Below are positions 50,186-58,157 of a stretch of DNA of 64,000 nt, piece by piece. Position 1 is the first letter of the stretch; each line of letters starts with the position of its first letter. The stretch spans positions 124,001 to 188,000 of the forward strand of contig CABJBK010000002.1 of the NCBI GenBank assembly GCA_902363825.1, read 5' to 3'. The position numbers and the translations under genes are program-made. This stretch comes from Lachnospiraceae bacterium. Its GTDB lineage: Bacteria > Bacillota > Clostridia > Lachnospirales > Lachnospiraceae. The notes below the pieces were generated by a model. It had not been told where the DNA came from and made no database searches. It was given only the letters and a program-made list of their open reading frames with translations.

Positions 50186-51104
50186 CTGTTTCTCCTAAAT
50201 TTGCATAATGCATCCGCACACCGTCTTCCATATAATCAATCTCATCGTTTCCGAAAACCTGATAGTCATCCCAGATCCGCTCTAGGGTATCCAGCGTTCT
50301 TACAACATCCTGCTGTTTTTTCATGCAGAGTGCAACCAAAAGCGCGTTGATCACACTGAGCGGTGCCACAAGGGAATCCAGTATGGAAGACATATCGCTC
50401 TTTGCAAGCAGATTGCAGGAAGAATACAGATTCATCGGAGAGTGAATGCTGTCCGTGATCGTGATCACCCTCGCATTCCGGTTGTTGGCAAATTCCAGTG
50501 CCTTTAACGTGCGCATCGAATACCTCGGAAAGCTGATACCAATGATCACATCCCTTTCTCCGATATGTACCATCTGTTCAAACAGCTCCGACGCGCTGGA
50601 GGTATGAAGCACCTTTACATGTTCAAACATCATGTTCAGATAAAAGCCCAAAAATTCTGCCAGCGGCGCACAGCTCCTGAGGCCTGCAACATAGATCGTA
50701 TCCGCCTGCAAGATCGTGTCCACCGCAGACTCAAACGCATGGGCATCGATTTCCTCCAGTGTATTTTTGATCCGCAGCGCATCTGACCTTAAAATGTTGT
50801 CTAAGATCTCGGACTGGCTGCTCCCGCCATAGACCGCTTCCATCTTATGCACCGCATCCAGTTTTCCGCGCACCATTTCTTCCAGTGCCCTCTGAAACTG
50901 CGGATACCCTTTGTATCCCAGCATGGACGCAAAACGAACGACGGTTGACTCACTGACACCAACTTCTTCACCGAGTTTCGCCGCCGTCAAAAACACTGCC
51001 CTGTCATAATGATCTGTAATATATGCCGCCAAAAGTCTCTGCCCTTTGCTCATTCCGCCATAATGTTCATTGAGCCGGCTGCCAAGATCGTTTGTATGAT
51101 TCAT
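50178..51104 (-). CDS. MurR/RpiR family transcriptional regulator
   Basis: 308 residues from the ATG at 51104 (GTGGAAG upstream). N-terminal helix-turn-helix (LAAYITDHYDRAVFLTAAKL and VGVSESTVVRFASMLGYKG) and a C-terminal SIS sugar-phosphate isomerase domain (TIYVAGLRSCAPLAEFLG and GERDVIIGISFPRYS). Such regulators sense phosphosugars. No sugar operon is adjacent; its target is not obvious. It heads the run RpiR-BaiN-cmk-ispH-rpsA-cheR. Confidence 0.92.
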   Translation of the reverse strand: MNHTNDLGSRLNEHYGGMSKGQRLLAAYITDHYDRAVFLTAAKLGEEVGVSESTVVRFASMLGYKGYPQFQRALEEMVRGKLDAVHKMEAVYGGSSQSEILDNILRSDALRIKNTLEEIDAHAFESAVDTILQADTIYVAGLRSCAPLAEFLGFYLNMMFEHVKVLHTSSASELFEQMVHIGERDVIIGISFPRYSMRTLKALEFANNRNARVITITDSIHSPMNLYSSCNLLAKSDMSSILDSLVAPLSVINALLVALCMKKQQDVVRTLDTLERIWDDYQVFGNDEIDYMEDGVRMHYANLGETDE

Positions 51105-51144
51105 TCTTCCACTTCCCCGCACTTCATTTCCAGTTCATGCAAAA

Positions 51145-51174
51145 CCGAATGCATCATTTTGCTGATACATTCGG
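51145..51174 (-). terminator. Hairpin after the PilZ gene, probable terminator
   Basis: Minus strand CCGAATGTATCA pairs with TGATGCATTCGG (one T:G) around a six-base loop, followed by TTTTG. Confidence 0.65.
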
Positions 51175-51185
51175 CTTTATTTTCT

Positions 51186-51845
51186 TTATTCTTCCCGCGC
51201 CTCTTTTAATCTGCGGCGCTTGGCTTCTTTCTTTTGTTTATGTGCGATATAGCTTCCTATATTTAAACTCGTCTCCACGATACGACAGCCATAAAGCGTT
51301 CTCGTATCCGGCAGTTCCTCGATCCGCACAACTTCACCGGACACCTGCACCGGGATTCCGAATTCCTCATCCGTATAATTCAGATGAAAGAGTCCGATAT
51401 CTTTTTTCTCATATTTTTGAACCGACACAAAAGATATTCCGGTCACGCTGATATCTTTTACTGTAACGTCAATGGTTTTCCGGTTCGGTCCAAGCTGGAG
51501 GATCGCGTTGTATCCCACATACTGACGATACGTTTCTCTGCGGTTGATATGTTTTCCTTCATGCACACAGTAAAGAATGTGATAGCGTTTTCCGCCATAA
51601 ACAATGTCTTTTACCGTACAGCCTTTCCACAAAACCGGCATCTCATCTTTCGGCACATAGGTGACCATAATACGGAGATTTTCTCCCTTAAAACTGACAA
51701 GTCTGTCATTTACACGGATCGGATCAATAAACAGAATATCCTGCTTGCAGAACAATACCTGCGCGCGGTATTCGATCTCCGCATCCTCTTTATTCTTTAC
51801 CGTAATTACGATCGGTTCGCCTTCTTTTATCTCTTGTAATTTCAT
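51186..51845 (-). CDS. PilZ domain protein, YcgR-like c-di-GMP receptor
   Basis: 219 residues from the ATG at 51845 (GGGTG upstream). The N-terminal YcgR-type domain (about 1-95) is followed by a PilZ domain with both c-di-GMP contacts: RRETYR (RxxxR) and DISVTGIS (DxSxxG). The C terminus is a very basic helix (KQKKEAKRRRLKEA). YcgR proteins act as flagellar brakes when c-di-GMP is bound. With the cheR in this window it suggests a motile organism, but no flagellar gene is present here. Confidence 0.9.
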   Translation of the reverse strand: MKLQEIKEGEPIVITVKNKEDAEIEYRAQVLFCKQDILFIDPIRVNDRLVSFKGENLRIMVTYVPKDEMPVLWKGCTVKDIVYGGKRYHILYCVHEGKHINRRETYRQYVGYNAILQLGPNRKTIDVTVKDISVTGISFVSVQKYEKKDIGLFHLNYTDEEFGIPVQVSGEVVRIEELPDTRTLYGCRIVETSLNIGSYIAHKQKKEAKRRRLKEAREE

Positions 51846-51866
51846 TTTGAACACCCAATCTCAGAT

Positions 51867-51895
51867 TTCATACTTCAAATATAACAGACTGCCAA
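51867..51895 (-). promoter_or_regulatory. Probable promoter of the PilZ gene
   Basis: Minus strand TTGGCA (51890-51895), 17 bases, TATGAA (51867-51872), 21 bases before the ATG. It does not look like a sigma-D (flagellar) promoter. Confidence 0.5.
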
Positions 51896-51903
51896 ATAAA
51901 TGT

Positions 51904-52809
51904 CTATATCTTTTCTGCAAGCATTTTCTCTACCTGCGCGCCGGTCGCAAGACCCTCTCCGCAAGCCGATGCGCTTCCCGCGCACAGTCCGTACCACAGC
52001 GCTTTCTCGTAGTCTTTGTACTTCTCATAACCCGCAAGAAATCCCGCTACCATGGAATCACCGGCTCCGACTGAATTGACTAACGTCCCACCCGGCGCGT
52101 CTTTCTCCAAGATCTGTCCATCTTCGGTCAGAAGAACCGCGCCTTTTGCGCCCATGGATACCAGTACATTCCGTGCGCCTGCCTGCTGCAGTTTTTCCCC
52201 ATATACCGCAGCATCTTTTTTGGTATCTATTTTCACGTCAAACAGTGCTCCGAGTTCATGATGGTTCGGTTTTACTAAAAATGGATGGTAGCTTAATACA
52301 TTTCGCAGTAATGCTCCGGTCGCGTCAACCACGGTCCGGATCTTTTTTCCTTCCAGTGTACGCAGTATTTCCTGATATACATTTTCCGGCATCCCGGCAG
52401 GAATACTGCCCGCAAGCACAAGGGTATCTCCCTCTTTTAAAAGTGCAAGTTTTTCATAAAGCCGGCTCATTTCATCAGTTCCGATCACCGGTCCGCTGCC
52501 GTTGATCTCTGTTTCCACGCCGGAACGCATTTTCACATTGATCCGTGACATACCCTCCGGTACCCGGATGAAATCCGTCCGGATCTTTTGTTCCTTCAAC
52601 CGCCTTTCAATTTCATCCCCGGTAAATCCGCCTAAAAATCCAAGCGTCGTACTGGGCATCCCGAGGTTTTTTAACACGATGGATACGTTGATCCCCTTGC
52701 CGCCCGGATAGATCTGCTCCCGGACTGTCCGGTTGATTGTTCCGGTCTTAAAATCTTTTACTACGATACAGTAATCCAGTGACGGATTGAATGTTATGGT
52801 ATAGATCAT
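51904..52809 (-). CDS. pfkB: PfkB family 1-phosphofructokinase/tagatose-6-phosphate kinase
   Basis: 301 residues from the ATG at 52809 (GAGGA upstream). PfkB signatures: YPGGKGINVSIVLKNLG near the N terminus and VNSVGAGDSMVAGFLAGYE with the catalytic Asp. The start MIYTITFNPSLDYCI is the FruK/LacC form. It phosphorylates a sugar phosphate, most likely fructose-1-phosphate or tagatose-6-phosphate. It is not accompanied by fru or lac genes, so the substrate stays open. Confidence 0.92.
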   Translation of the reverse strand: MIYTITFNPSLDYCIVVKDFKTGTINRTVREQIYPGGKGINVSIVLKNLGMPSTTLGFLGGFTGDEIERRLKEQKIRTDFIRVPEGMSRINVKMRSGVETEINGSGPVIGTDEMSRLYEKLALLKEGDTLVLAGSIPAGMPENVYQEILRTLEGKKIRTVVDATGALLRNVLSYHPFLVKPNHHELGALFDVKIDTKKDAAVYGEKLQQAGARNVLVSMGAKGAVLLTEDGQILEKDAPGGTLVNSVGAGDSMVAGFLAGYEKYKDYEKALWYGLCAGSASACGEGLATGAQVEKMLAEKI

Positions 52810-52832
52810 TTTATTTCCTCTGTTTCTATCTG

Positions 52833-52870
52833 AAAAAGAGATCACCGTTTCTTTACGGCAACCCCTTTTT
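52833..52870 (-). terminator. Terminator of the decarboxylase operon
   Basis: Minus strand: AAAAAGGGGTTGCCGT pairs with ACGGTGATCTCTTTTT (several G:T pairs), loop AAAGAA, 30 bases after the oadA stop. Confidence 0.7.
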
Positions 52871-52899
52871 CTGATTGGATTTATTTTCTTTTTCTTTCC

Positions 52900-54318
52900 T
52901 TAGACCGGATACGCTCCGTTTGCGGTATCTGCCACCGCAGGATCGATCTTTGTCTGCTGTGCCTGACGGTATTTGAAAAATTCCGTAGCAACCTGCGGGA
53001 ACAGTGCGTAGGTCAGAACATCCTCATCCTGCTCTTTCCACTGTTTCATCTCAGATTCGATCTTTGCAAGTTCCGGCTCAAGCAGATCTGCCGGACGGCA
53101 GGTGATCGCGTTCTTCTTTTCATCTCCGAGTACTTTGTCTACGATCTCCGGATTGAACGGTTTTGCTGTCTGACCATATTTTCCAAGCAGAATATCCTTG
53201 GTCTCTTTGGTCGCAACTTTGTAACGCTCGCCCATCAGCACGTTAAATACAGCCTGTGTTCCCACGATCTGGGAAGACGGTGTAACAAGTGGCGGCTCTC
53301 CGAGGTCTTTTCTTACACGAGGTACTTCTTCGAGTACTTCCTGGAATTTGTCTTCCTTGCCCTGTTCCTTCAACTGGGACAGCAGGTTGGATAACATACC
53401 ACCCGGAACCTGATACAGTAATGTCTTGATGTTGACACCTAATACCTTTGGGTTCATCAGTCCGCTTTCCAGTGCCTCTTCACGCATCGGGCGGAAATAA
53501 TCCGCGATCTCCGCCAACAGATTCTGATCCAGTCCGGTATCATATTCAGTGCCTTTGAACGCCTCTACCATAACCTCAGTTGCCGGCTGGCTGGTGCCAA
53601 GTGCGAACGGAGACATTGCGGTATCGATAATATCGCAGCCTGCCTCAACCGCCTTCATATAGGTCATGGATGCCACACCGGAAGTATAGTGTGTATGAAG
53701 GTCGATCGGCAGAGATGTCGCACACTTTAATGCCTGTACAAGCTCGGTCGCTTTCGCCGGAACCAAAAGTCCAGCCATATCCTTGATACATAATGAGTCA
53801 GCACCCATATCTTCTACACGTTTTGCCATATCGGTCCAGTAATCCAGTGTATACGCATCTCCGAGTGTATACGCCAGTGCTACCTGCGCATGTCCTTTTT
53901 CCTTGTTGCAGGCAGTAACCGCTGTCTGAAGATTTCGAATATCATTCAGGCAGTCAAAGATTCGGATAATATCGATTCCGTTTGCGATGGATTTCTGAAC
54001 GAAGTATTCCACCACGTCATCCGCATACGGACGATATCCCAAAATATTCTGTCCACGAAACAGCATCTGCAGTTTTGTGTTCTTAAATCCATCTCTTAAT
54101 TTACGTAGTCTGTCCCACGGATCTTCTTTTAAGAAACGTAAGGACGCGTCAAATGTTGCGCCACCCCAGCACTCTACTGCATGATAGCCAACCTTGTCCA
54201 TTTTATCTATGATCGGAAGCATCTGTTCCGTTGTCATTCTTGTGGCAATCAGAGACTGATGCGCGTCACGTAATACCGTTTCGGTAATTTTTAAAGGTTT
54301 TTTCACCTGTTCTGCCAT
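52900..54318 (-). CDS. oadA: Oxaloacetate decarboxylase alpha/transcarboxylase 5S-type carboxyltransferase, without biotin domain
   Basis: 472 residues. KITETVLRDAHQSLIATRM, the metal-binding DLHTHYTSGVASMTYMKA and ADSLCIKDMAGLL are the pyruvate/oxaloacetate carboxyltransferase signature (HMGL-like barrel plus conserved carboxylase domain). The biotin-carrier domain found at the C terminus of classical OadA (about 590 residues) is missing; a separate biotin protein is encoded at 55502-55864. It should transfer CO2 between oxaloacetate/pyruvate and biotin. Confidence 0.94.
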   Translation of the reverse strand: MAEQVKKPLKITETVLRDAHQSLIATRMTTEQMLPIIDKMDKVGYHAVECWGGATFDASLRFLKEDPWDRLRKLRDGFKNTKLQMLFRGQNILGYRPYADDVVEYFVQKSIANGIDIIRIFDCLNDIRNLQTAVTACNKEKGHAQVALAYTLGDAYTLDYWTDMAKRVEDMGADSLCIKDMAGLLVPAKATELVQALKCATSLPIDLHTHYTSGVASMTYMKAVEAGCDIIDTAMSPFALGTSQPATEVMVEAFKGTEYDTGLDQNLLAEIADYFRPMREEALESGLMNPKVLGVNIKTLLYQVPGGMLSNLLSQLKEQGKEDKFQEVLEEVPRVRKDLGEPPLVTPSSQIVGTQAVFNVLMGERYKVATKETKDILLGKYGQTAKPFNPEIVDKVLGDEKKNAITCRPADLLEPELAKIESEMKQWKEQDEDVLTYALFPQVATEFFKYRQAQQTKIDPAVADTANGAYPV

Positions 54319-54333
54319 TTTTTCATACCCTCC

Positions 54334-55485
54334 TTAAATTCCAAAGATTGCCATAAATGTTCCTGCCGCTACTGCCGTACCGATTACCCCGGCAACGTTC
54401 GGTCCCATTGCATGCATGAGTAAGAAGTTGGTCGGATCTTCTTCCGCGCCCACCTTCTGAGAAACTCTTGCTGCCATCGGCACTGCGGAAACACCGGCTG
54501 ATCCGATGAGCGGATTGATCTTTCCGTGTGTAATGTGGCAAAGCAGTTTACCAAGCAGTACACCACCTGCGGTTCCGATTACAAACGCAACCAGTCCGAG
54601 GATTACAATCTTGATCGTGCTGACATTTAAGAATGCCTCCGCACTTGTAGATGCTCCGACCGAAGTTCCAAGCAGGATAACGACGATATACATCAGCGCG
54701 TTGGAAGCTGTCTCAGAGAGCTGTCTTACCACACCACTCTCGCGGAACAGGTTTCCGAGCATCAGCATACCAACCAGCGGTGCTGTCGTCGGAAGGATCA
54801 GGCACACGATCGTAGTAACGATGATCGGGAACAGGATCTTCTCCAGTTTGGAAACCGGACGCAGATTGTCCATATGGATCGCGCGTTCTTTTTTCGTAGT
54901 CAGTAACTTCATGATCGGAGGCTGAATGATCGGGACAAGGGACATATAAGAATATGCCGCGACCGCGATCGGCCCCATCAGTCCCGTCTGCCCGAGTTTT
55001 CCGGCAAGGAAAATAGAGGTAGGTCCGTCCGCCCCTCCGATGATAGAGATCGCTGCTGCCGCCTTGTCATTAAATCCAAGAAGGATTGCGATCAGATACG
55101 CCGCGAAAATACCAAACTGTGCCGCAGCTCCCATCAGGAAGCTGATCGGATTTGCGATCAGAGGTCCGAAGTCCGTCATCGCTCCTACTCCAAGGAAGAT
55201 CAGGGACGGTAAGATTGACCATTCATCCAGCTGATAAAAATAATACAGTAAACCACCGACACCGTTGCTTGTCTCCTCCGGGCTTGCGATGATATCCGGA
55301 TAGATATTTACCAAAAGCATACCAAATGCGATCGGAACTAAAAGCAATGGTTCATATCCCTTGGCAATCGCCAGATAAAGGAATACGCACGCAACCGCGA
55401 TCATGACATAGTTACCCCATGTCAGATTCAAAAAGGCTGTCTGATGAAGGAGGTTTCCCATTGTTTCTGCAATGTAACTCCACAT
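54334..55485 (-). CDS. oadB: Sodium-translocating decarboxylase beta subunit
   Basis: 383 residues, about nine to eleven membrane segments. LIFLGVGAMTDFGPLIANP, ISIIGGADGPTSIFLAGKL and SAGVSAVPMAARVSQKVGAE are hallmarks of OadB/MmdB/GcdB, including the aspartate and serine residues linked to sodium movement. It decarboxylates carboxybiotin and exports sodium. Confidence 0.96.
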   Translation of the reverse strand: MWSYIAETMGNLLHQTAFLNLTWGNYVMIAVACVFLYLAIAKGYEPLLLVPIAFGMLLVNIYPDIIASPEETSNGVGGLLYYFYQLDEWSILPSLIFLGVGAMTDFGPLIANPISFLMGAAAQFGIFAAYLIAILLGFNDKAAAAISIIGGADGPTSIFLAGKLGQTGLMGPIAVAAYSYMSLVPIIQPPIMKLLTTKKERAIHMDNLRPVSKLEKILFPIIVTTIVCLILPTTAPLVGMLMLGNLFRESGVVRQLSETASNALMYIVVILLGTSVGASTSAEAFLNVSTIKIVILGLVAFVIGTAGGVLLGKLLCHITHGKINPLIGSAGVSAVPMAARVSQKVGAEEDPTNFLLMHAMGPNVAGVIGTAVAAGTFMAIFGI

Positions 55486-55501
55486 AAGTTCATCCTCCTA
55501 A

Positions 55502-55864
55502 TTAGTTTAATGTAGCAAGTAAAGCTCCAGCTTCCACCATATCTCCTGCTTTTGCATCAATGCTTGCAACCGTACCGTCTTTTGGTGCAACGACCGGTGT
55601 CTCCATTTTCATAACTTCAAGCACTGCGATAGAATCTCCTGCTTTTACCGCATCTCCGACATTTACCTCAATGCTTAATACTTTCCCGGCTGCTCCGGCT
55701 TCTACTTTAATGCTTCCTGCGCCCTGCGGAGCTGCCGCTTTAGCAGGTGCCGGCGCTGCTGCTCTCGGAGCTGCTGCAGGTGCCGGTGCTGATACAGCGC
55801 CTCCCTTTTCCTCTACGGTAACATCGTAAACATTTCCATTTACTGTGATAGTATAATTCTTCAT
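55502..55864 (-). CDS. Biotin carboxyl carrier protein of the decarboxylase
   Basis: 120 residues: an N-terminal segment (MKNYTITVNGNVYDVTVEEK), an Ala/Pro-rich flexible linker (about 22-48), and a biotinyl domain with AVLEVMKMETPV, where the central lysine is biotinylated. It corresponds to the 1.3S/GcdC/MmdC subunit and shuttles CO2 between the carboxyltransferases and OadB. Confidence 0.96.
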   Translation of the reverse strand: MKNYTITVNGNVYDVTVEEKGGAVSAPAPAAAPRAAAPAPAKAAAPQGAGSIKVEAGAAGKVLSIEVNVGDAVKAGDSIAVLEVMKMETPVVAPKDGTVASIDAKAGDMVEAGALLATLN

Positions 55865-55886
55865 TTTATATCCTCCTGCTCTTTGC

Positions 55887-56603
55887 TTATCTTCTTCTTT
55901 TAATGGATCTTACCACAAAATCATCCGTAGATGTTCCGGTTGCCGCTGCGATCGCCGCCGCAATCACTGCCACAAGTTCCAGATCATCTTTCTTTTCTTC
56001 CATCTTTTCAATCTGTTCCACCGCTTTTTGCGCTCCGTCTGCCGGAACTTCTTTCTCCTTGCGGAATTTCTTTTCCAGGAACGGAATGATACGGAATGCG
56101 TAGATGACCAGACAGATCACGATCAGCACGACAAATACCGTCACGATACAGATCAGGGTGTTAAGTCCTGCCTTTGACATCTTCTCTCCGGTTGTGTATA
56201 CCTGATCCACCGTCACGTCCGTTACTTCCATGCTGTTATAATTAAACACATAGGTCAGAACCAACGGTCTTTTCTCATAATTTACTGTCTGCGCAGCTGT
56301 CAGCGTTTTTCCGGATTTTACGACCTCACATTCTCCAAATCCTTCAAAGTTTCCGAGATCCCTGCGGGATTCCTGCCAGCCCGATACCATGCCAACTGTA
56401 ATATCATCACCGCTCGCAAGATATTTCTGCATATCCTCATCCGACATTTCCTCTAACTGCTGAACTGTGTTCTGGCAGGCTGTTTTCAGCTGATCGTATG
56501 TATATCCGTTATAATCCACGTCAGTCTGATCTTTCTTTCCGCATGCGGTAAGGCAAAACAGGCAAAGGCACATGCAGACAAGCAGTCCTATTTTTTTCTT
56601 CAT
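55887..56603 (-). CDS. OadG-family gamma subunit with an N-terminal lipoprotein domain
   Basis: 238 residues from the ATG at 56603 (AAAGGTGAAG upstream). A lipoprotein signal peptide ends CLFCLTACGKK (lipobox Cys about residue 20). About 120 extracytoplasmic residues follow, then one membrane helix (TLICIVTVFVVLIVICLVIY) and a cytoplasmic tail ending LVAVIAAAIAAATGTSTDDF with VVRSIKRRR, which is the OadG/GcdD-like C terminus. Ordinary OadG has about 80 residues and lacks the outer domain. Confidence 0.88.
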   Translation of the reverse strand: MKKKIGLLVCMCLCLFCLTACGKKDQTDVDYNGYTYDQLKTACQNTVQQLEEMSDEDMQKYLASGDDITVGMVSGWQESRRDLGNFEGFGECEVVKSGKTLTAAQTVNYEKRPLVLTYVFNYNSMEVTDVTVDQVYTTGEKMSKAGLNTLICIVTVFVVLIVICLVIYAFRIIPFLEKKFRKEKEVPADGAQKAVEQIEKMEEKKDDLELVAVIAAAIAAATGTSTDDFVVRSIKRRR

Positions 56604-56616
56604 ACTCTTCACCTTT

Positions 56617-58053
56617 CTATTTCGTTCCATGTTTCTTGAACGGTCCGTCCATACGTTTGGTATAAAGCATTTCGAATGCCGCAACCATATATTTTCTGGT
56701 ATCCTGCGGTTCTACCACAAGATCCACATAGCCTCTCTTTGCTGCGGAAAGGACGCTGTCCTGCAGTGCGTCGTATTCTTTTGCTTTCTTTTCGATCACA
56801 TCTGCGGATTCGCCTTCATACATGATACCTGCCGCAAGCTTGGCATCCATCATTCCGACTTTAACATCCGGCCATGCATATACAAGATCCGCACCGATCG
56901 ATTTTGCATTCATGATCACGGAAGCGGAACCAAAGACATCACCTGTGATCAGATTCACCTTCGGTACTGTCGCATTCGCAAATGCATAGGTCAGTCGGCC
57001 CATTGCCTTCGCAAGTCTCTTTTCCGCACACTTGCATGCCTTAAATCCTGTCACATGTGCCATGGAAAGTACCGGAATCTCAAACGCGTCACAGAACGCG
57101 ATGAACTCAGCCGCCTTGTCACAGCCTCTTGCGGTCAGTACCGGCTCAAATTCTTCTTTCTTGCTTCCGGTCTCGTCATAGACTTCCGTGCAGTTTGCAA
57201 CCGCGCCAACCGTCATGCCATTTAATTTGATAAAACCTGTCACCATGTCTTTCGCATAGTCTTCCTTGGTTTCAAAGAATACATGTCCATCCGAAATCTC
57301 TGCCAGCAGATAGCGCGCGTCTCCACGCATATTCTCCATGCTCTCGCAGGCACGGTTTAAATCATCCGTGCATTCTCCGGTATAGACATCTGCCTGATTG
57401 TTCTCCGGCAGAATGGAAACGAGGCTTCGGATCTTCGCAAAGATCTCATCCTCCGTTCCGATACCGTCAACGATACCGGTTTCACTGCTCTGGAATTCTG
57501 CCGCTGAAGTGTCGCATTTTTCCGCGCGGTTTCCTTCGATCGCATTCGGTGAATTTACAAATACTTTTCCGCCATCCTTCTCCACGAAAGCGAAATCACA
57601 TAATGCAGGAACTACGGAAAGTCCGCCGCCACAGGTTCCAAATACCGCACAGATCTGCGGGATCACTCCGGATGCCTGCGCCTGCTTTGCGTAAATCTGT
57701 CCGAATCCATCCAGTGCATCCACGGATTCCTGCAGACGGATTCCCGCGCAGTCAAGGAAACCAATGACCGGTGCCCCCATTTTCATTGCCATATCATACA
57801 CAGACGCAATTTTCTTTGCATGCATCTCGCCGATCGTGCCGTTTAACACAGATACGTCCTGGCTGTATACAAATACCAGGCTTCCATCGATAAGACCATG
57901 TCCTGTGATCACACCATCGGAAGGTGTCTGGGTCTGTGACAGATTGAAATCTGTACTTCTTGCCGTCACAAGAGAACCAAGCTCCACAAAACTGTTTTCA
58001 TCCAGTAATCTGGAAATTCTCTGTGCTGCCAAGCAATCTTTTCTGTTACTCAT
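56617..58053 (-). CDS. Acyl-CoA carboxyltransferase subunit (MmdA/12S type)
   Basis: 478 residues of the crotonase-like carboxyltransferase fold. Repeats of the two halves are visible: VYSQDVSVLNGTIGEMHAKK, GFLDCAGIRLQESVDAL and GTCGGGLSVVPALCDF in the first; MAHVTGFKACKCAEKRLAK and NLITGDVFGSASVIMNAKSI in the second. It should move CO2 between an acyl-CoA (such as methylmalonyl- or glutaconyl-CoA) and biotin. Length is a little short for MmdA (about 510). First gene of the cluster; the acyl-CoA is not predictable. Confidence 0.9.
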   Translation of the reverse strand: MSNRKDCLAAQRISRLLDENSFVELGSLVTARSTDFNLSQTQTPSDGVITGHGLIDGSLVFVYSQDVSVLNGTIGEMHAKKIASVYDMAMKMGAPVIGFLDCAGIRLQESVDALDGFGQIYAKQAQASGVIPQICAVFGTCGGGLSVVPALCDFAFVEKDGGKVFVNSPNAIEGNRAEKCDTSAAEFQSSETGIVDGIGTEDEIFAKIRSLVSILPENNQADVYTGECTDDLNRACESMENMRGDARYLLAEISDGHVFFETKEDYAKDMVTGFIKLNGMTVGAVANCTEVYDETGSKKEEFEPVLTARGCDKAAEFIAFCDAFEIPVLSMAHVTGFKACKCAEKRLAKAMGRLTYAFANATVPKVNLITGDVFGSASVIMNAKSIGADLVYAWPDVKVGMMDAKLAAGIMYEGESADVIEKKAKEYDALQDSVLSAAKRGYVDLVVEPQDTRKYMVAAFEMLYTKRMDGPFKKHGTK

Positions 58054-58101
58054 TTCTTAGCCCTCCATCTATTTTTGAAAATATAAAACTTTCCATAAAT
58101 A

Positions 58102-58130
58102 ATTGTATTCTATTTACTACCTTTTTTCAA
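58102..58130 (-). promoter_or_regulatory. Promoter of the decarboxylase cluster
   Basis: Minus strand TTGAAA (58125-58130), 17 bases, TACAAT (58102-58107), 49 bases before the first gene. Confidence 0.75.
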
Positions 58131-58157
58131 TAGCATTGTTAATTTTTTCACTAGGTG

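Noticed and set aside
56572..57225. 217-codon plus-strand frame opposite the MmdA-type gene
   Set aside because: Antisense shadow; composition (Cys, His, Arg rich) and lack of a start signal argue against coding.
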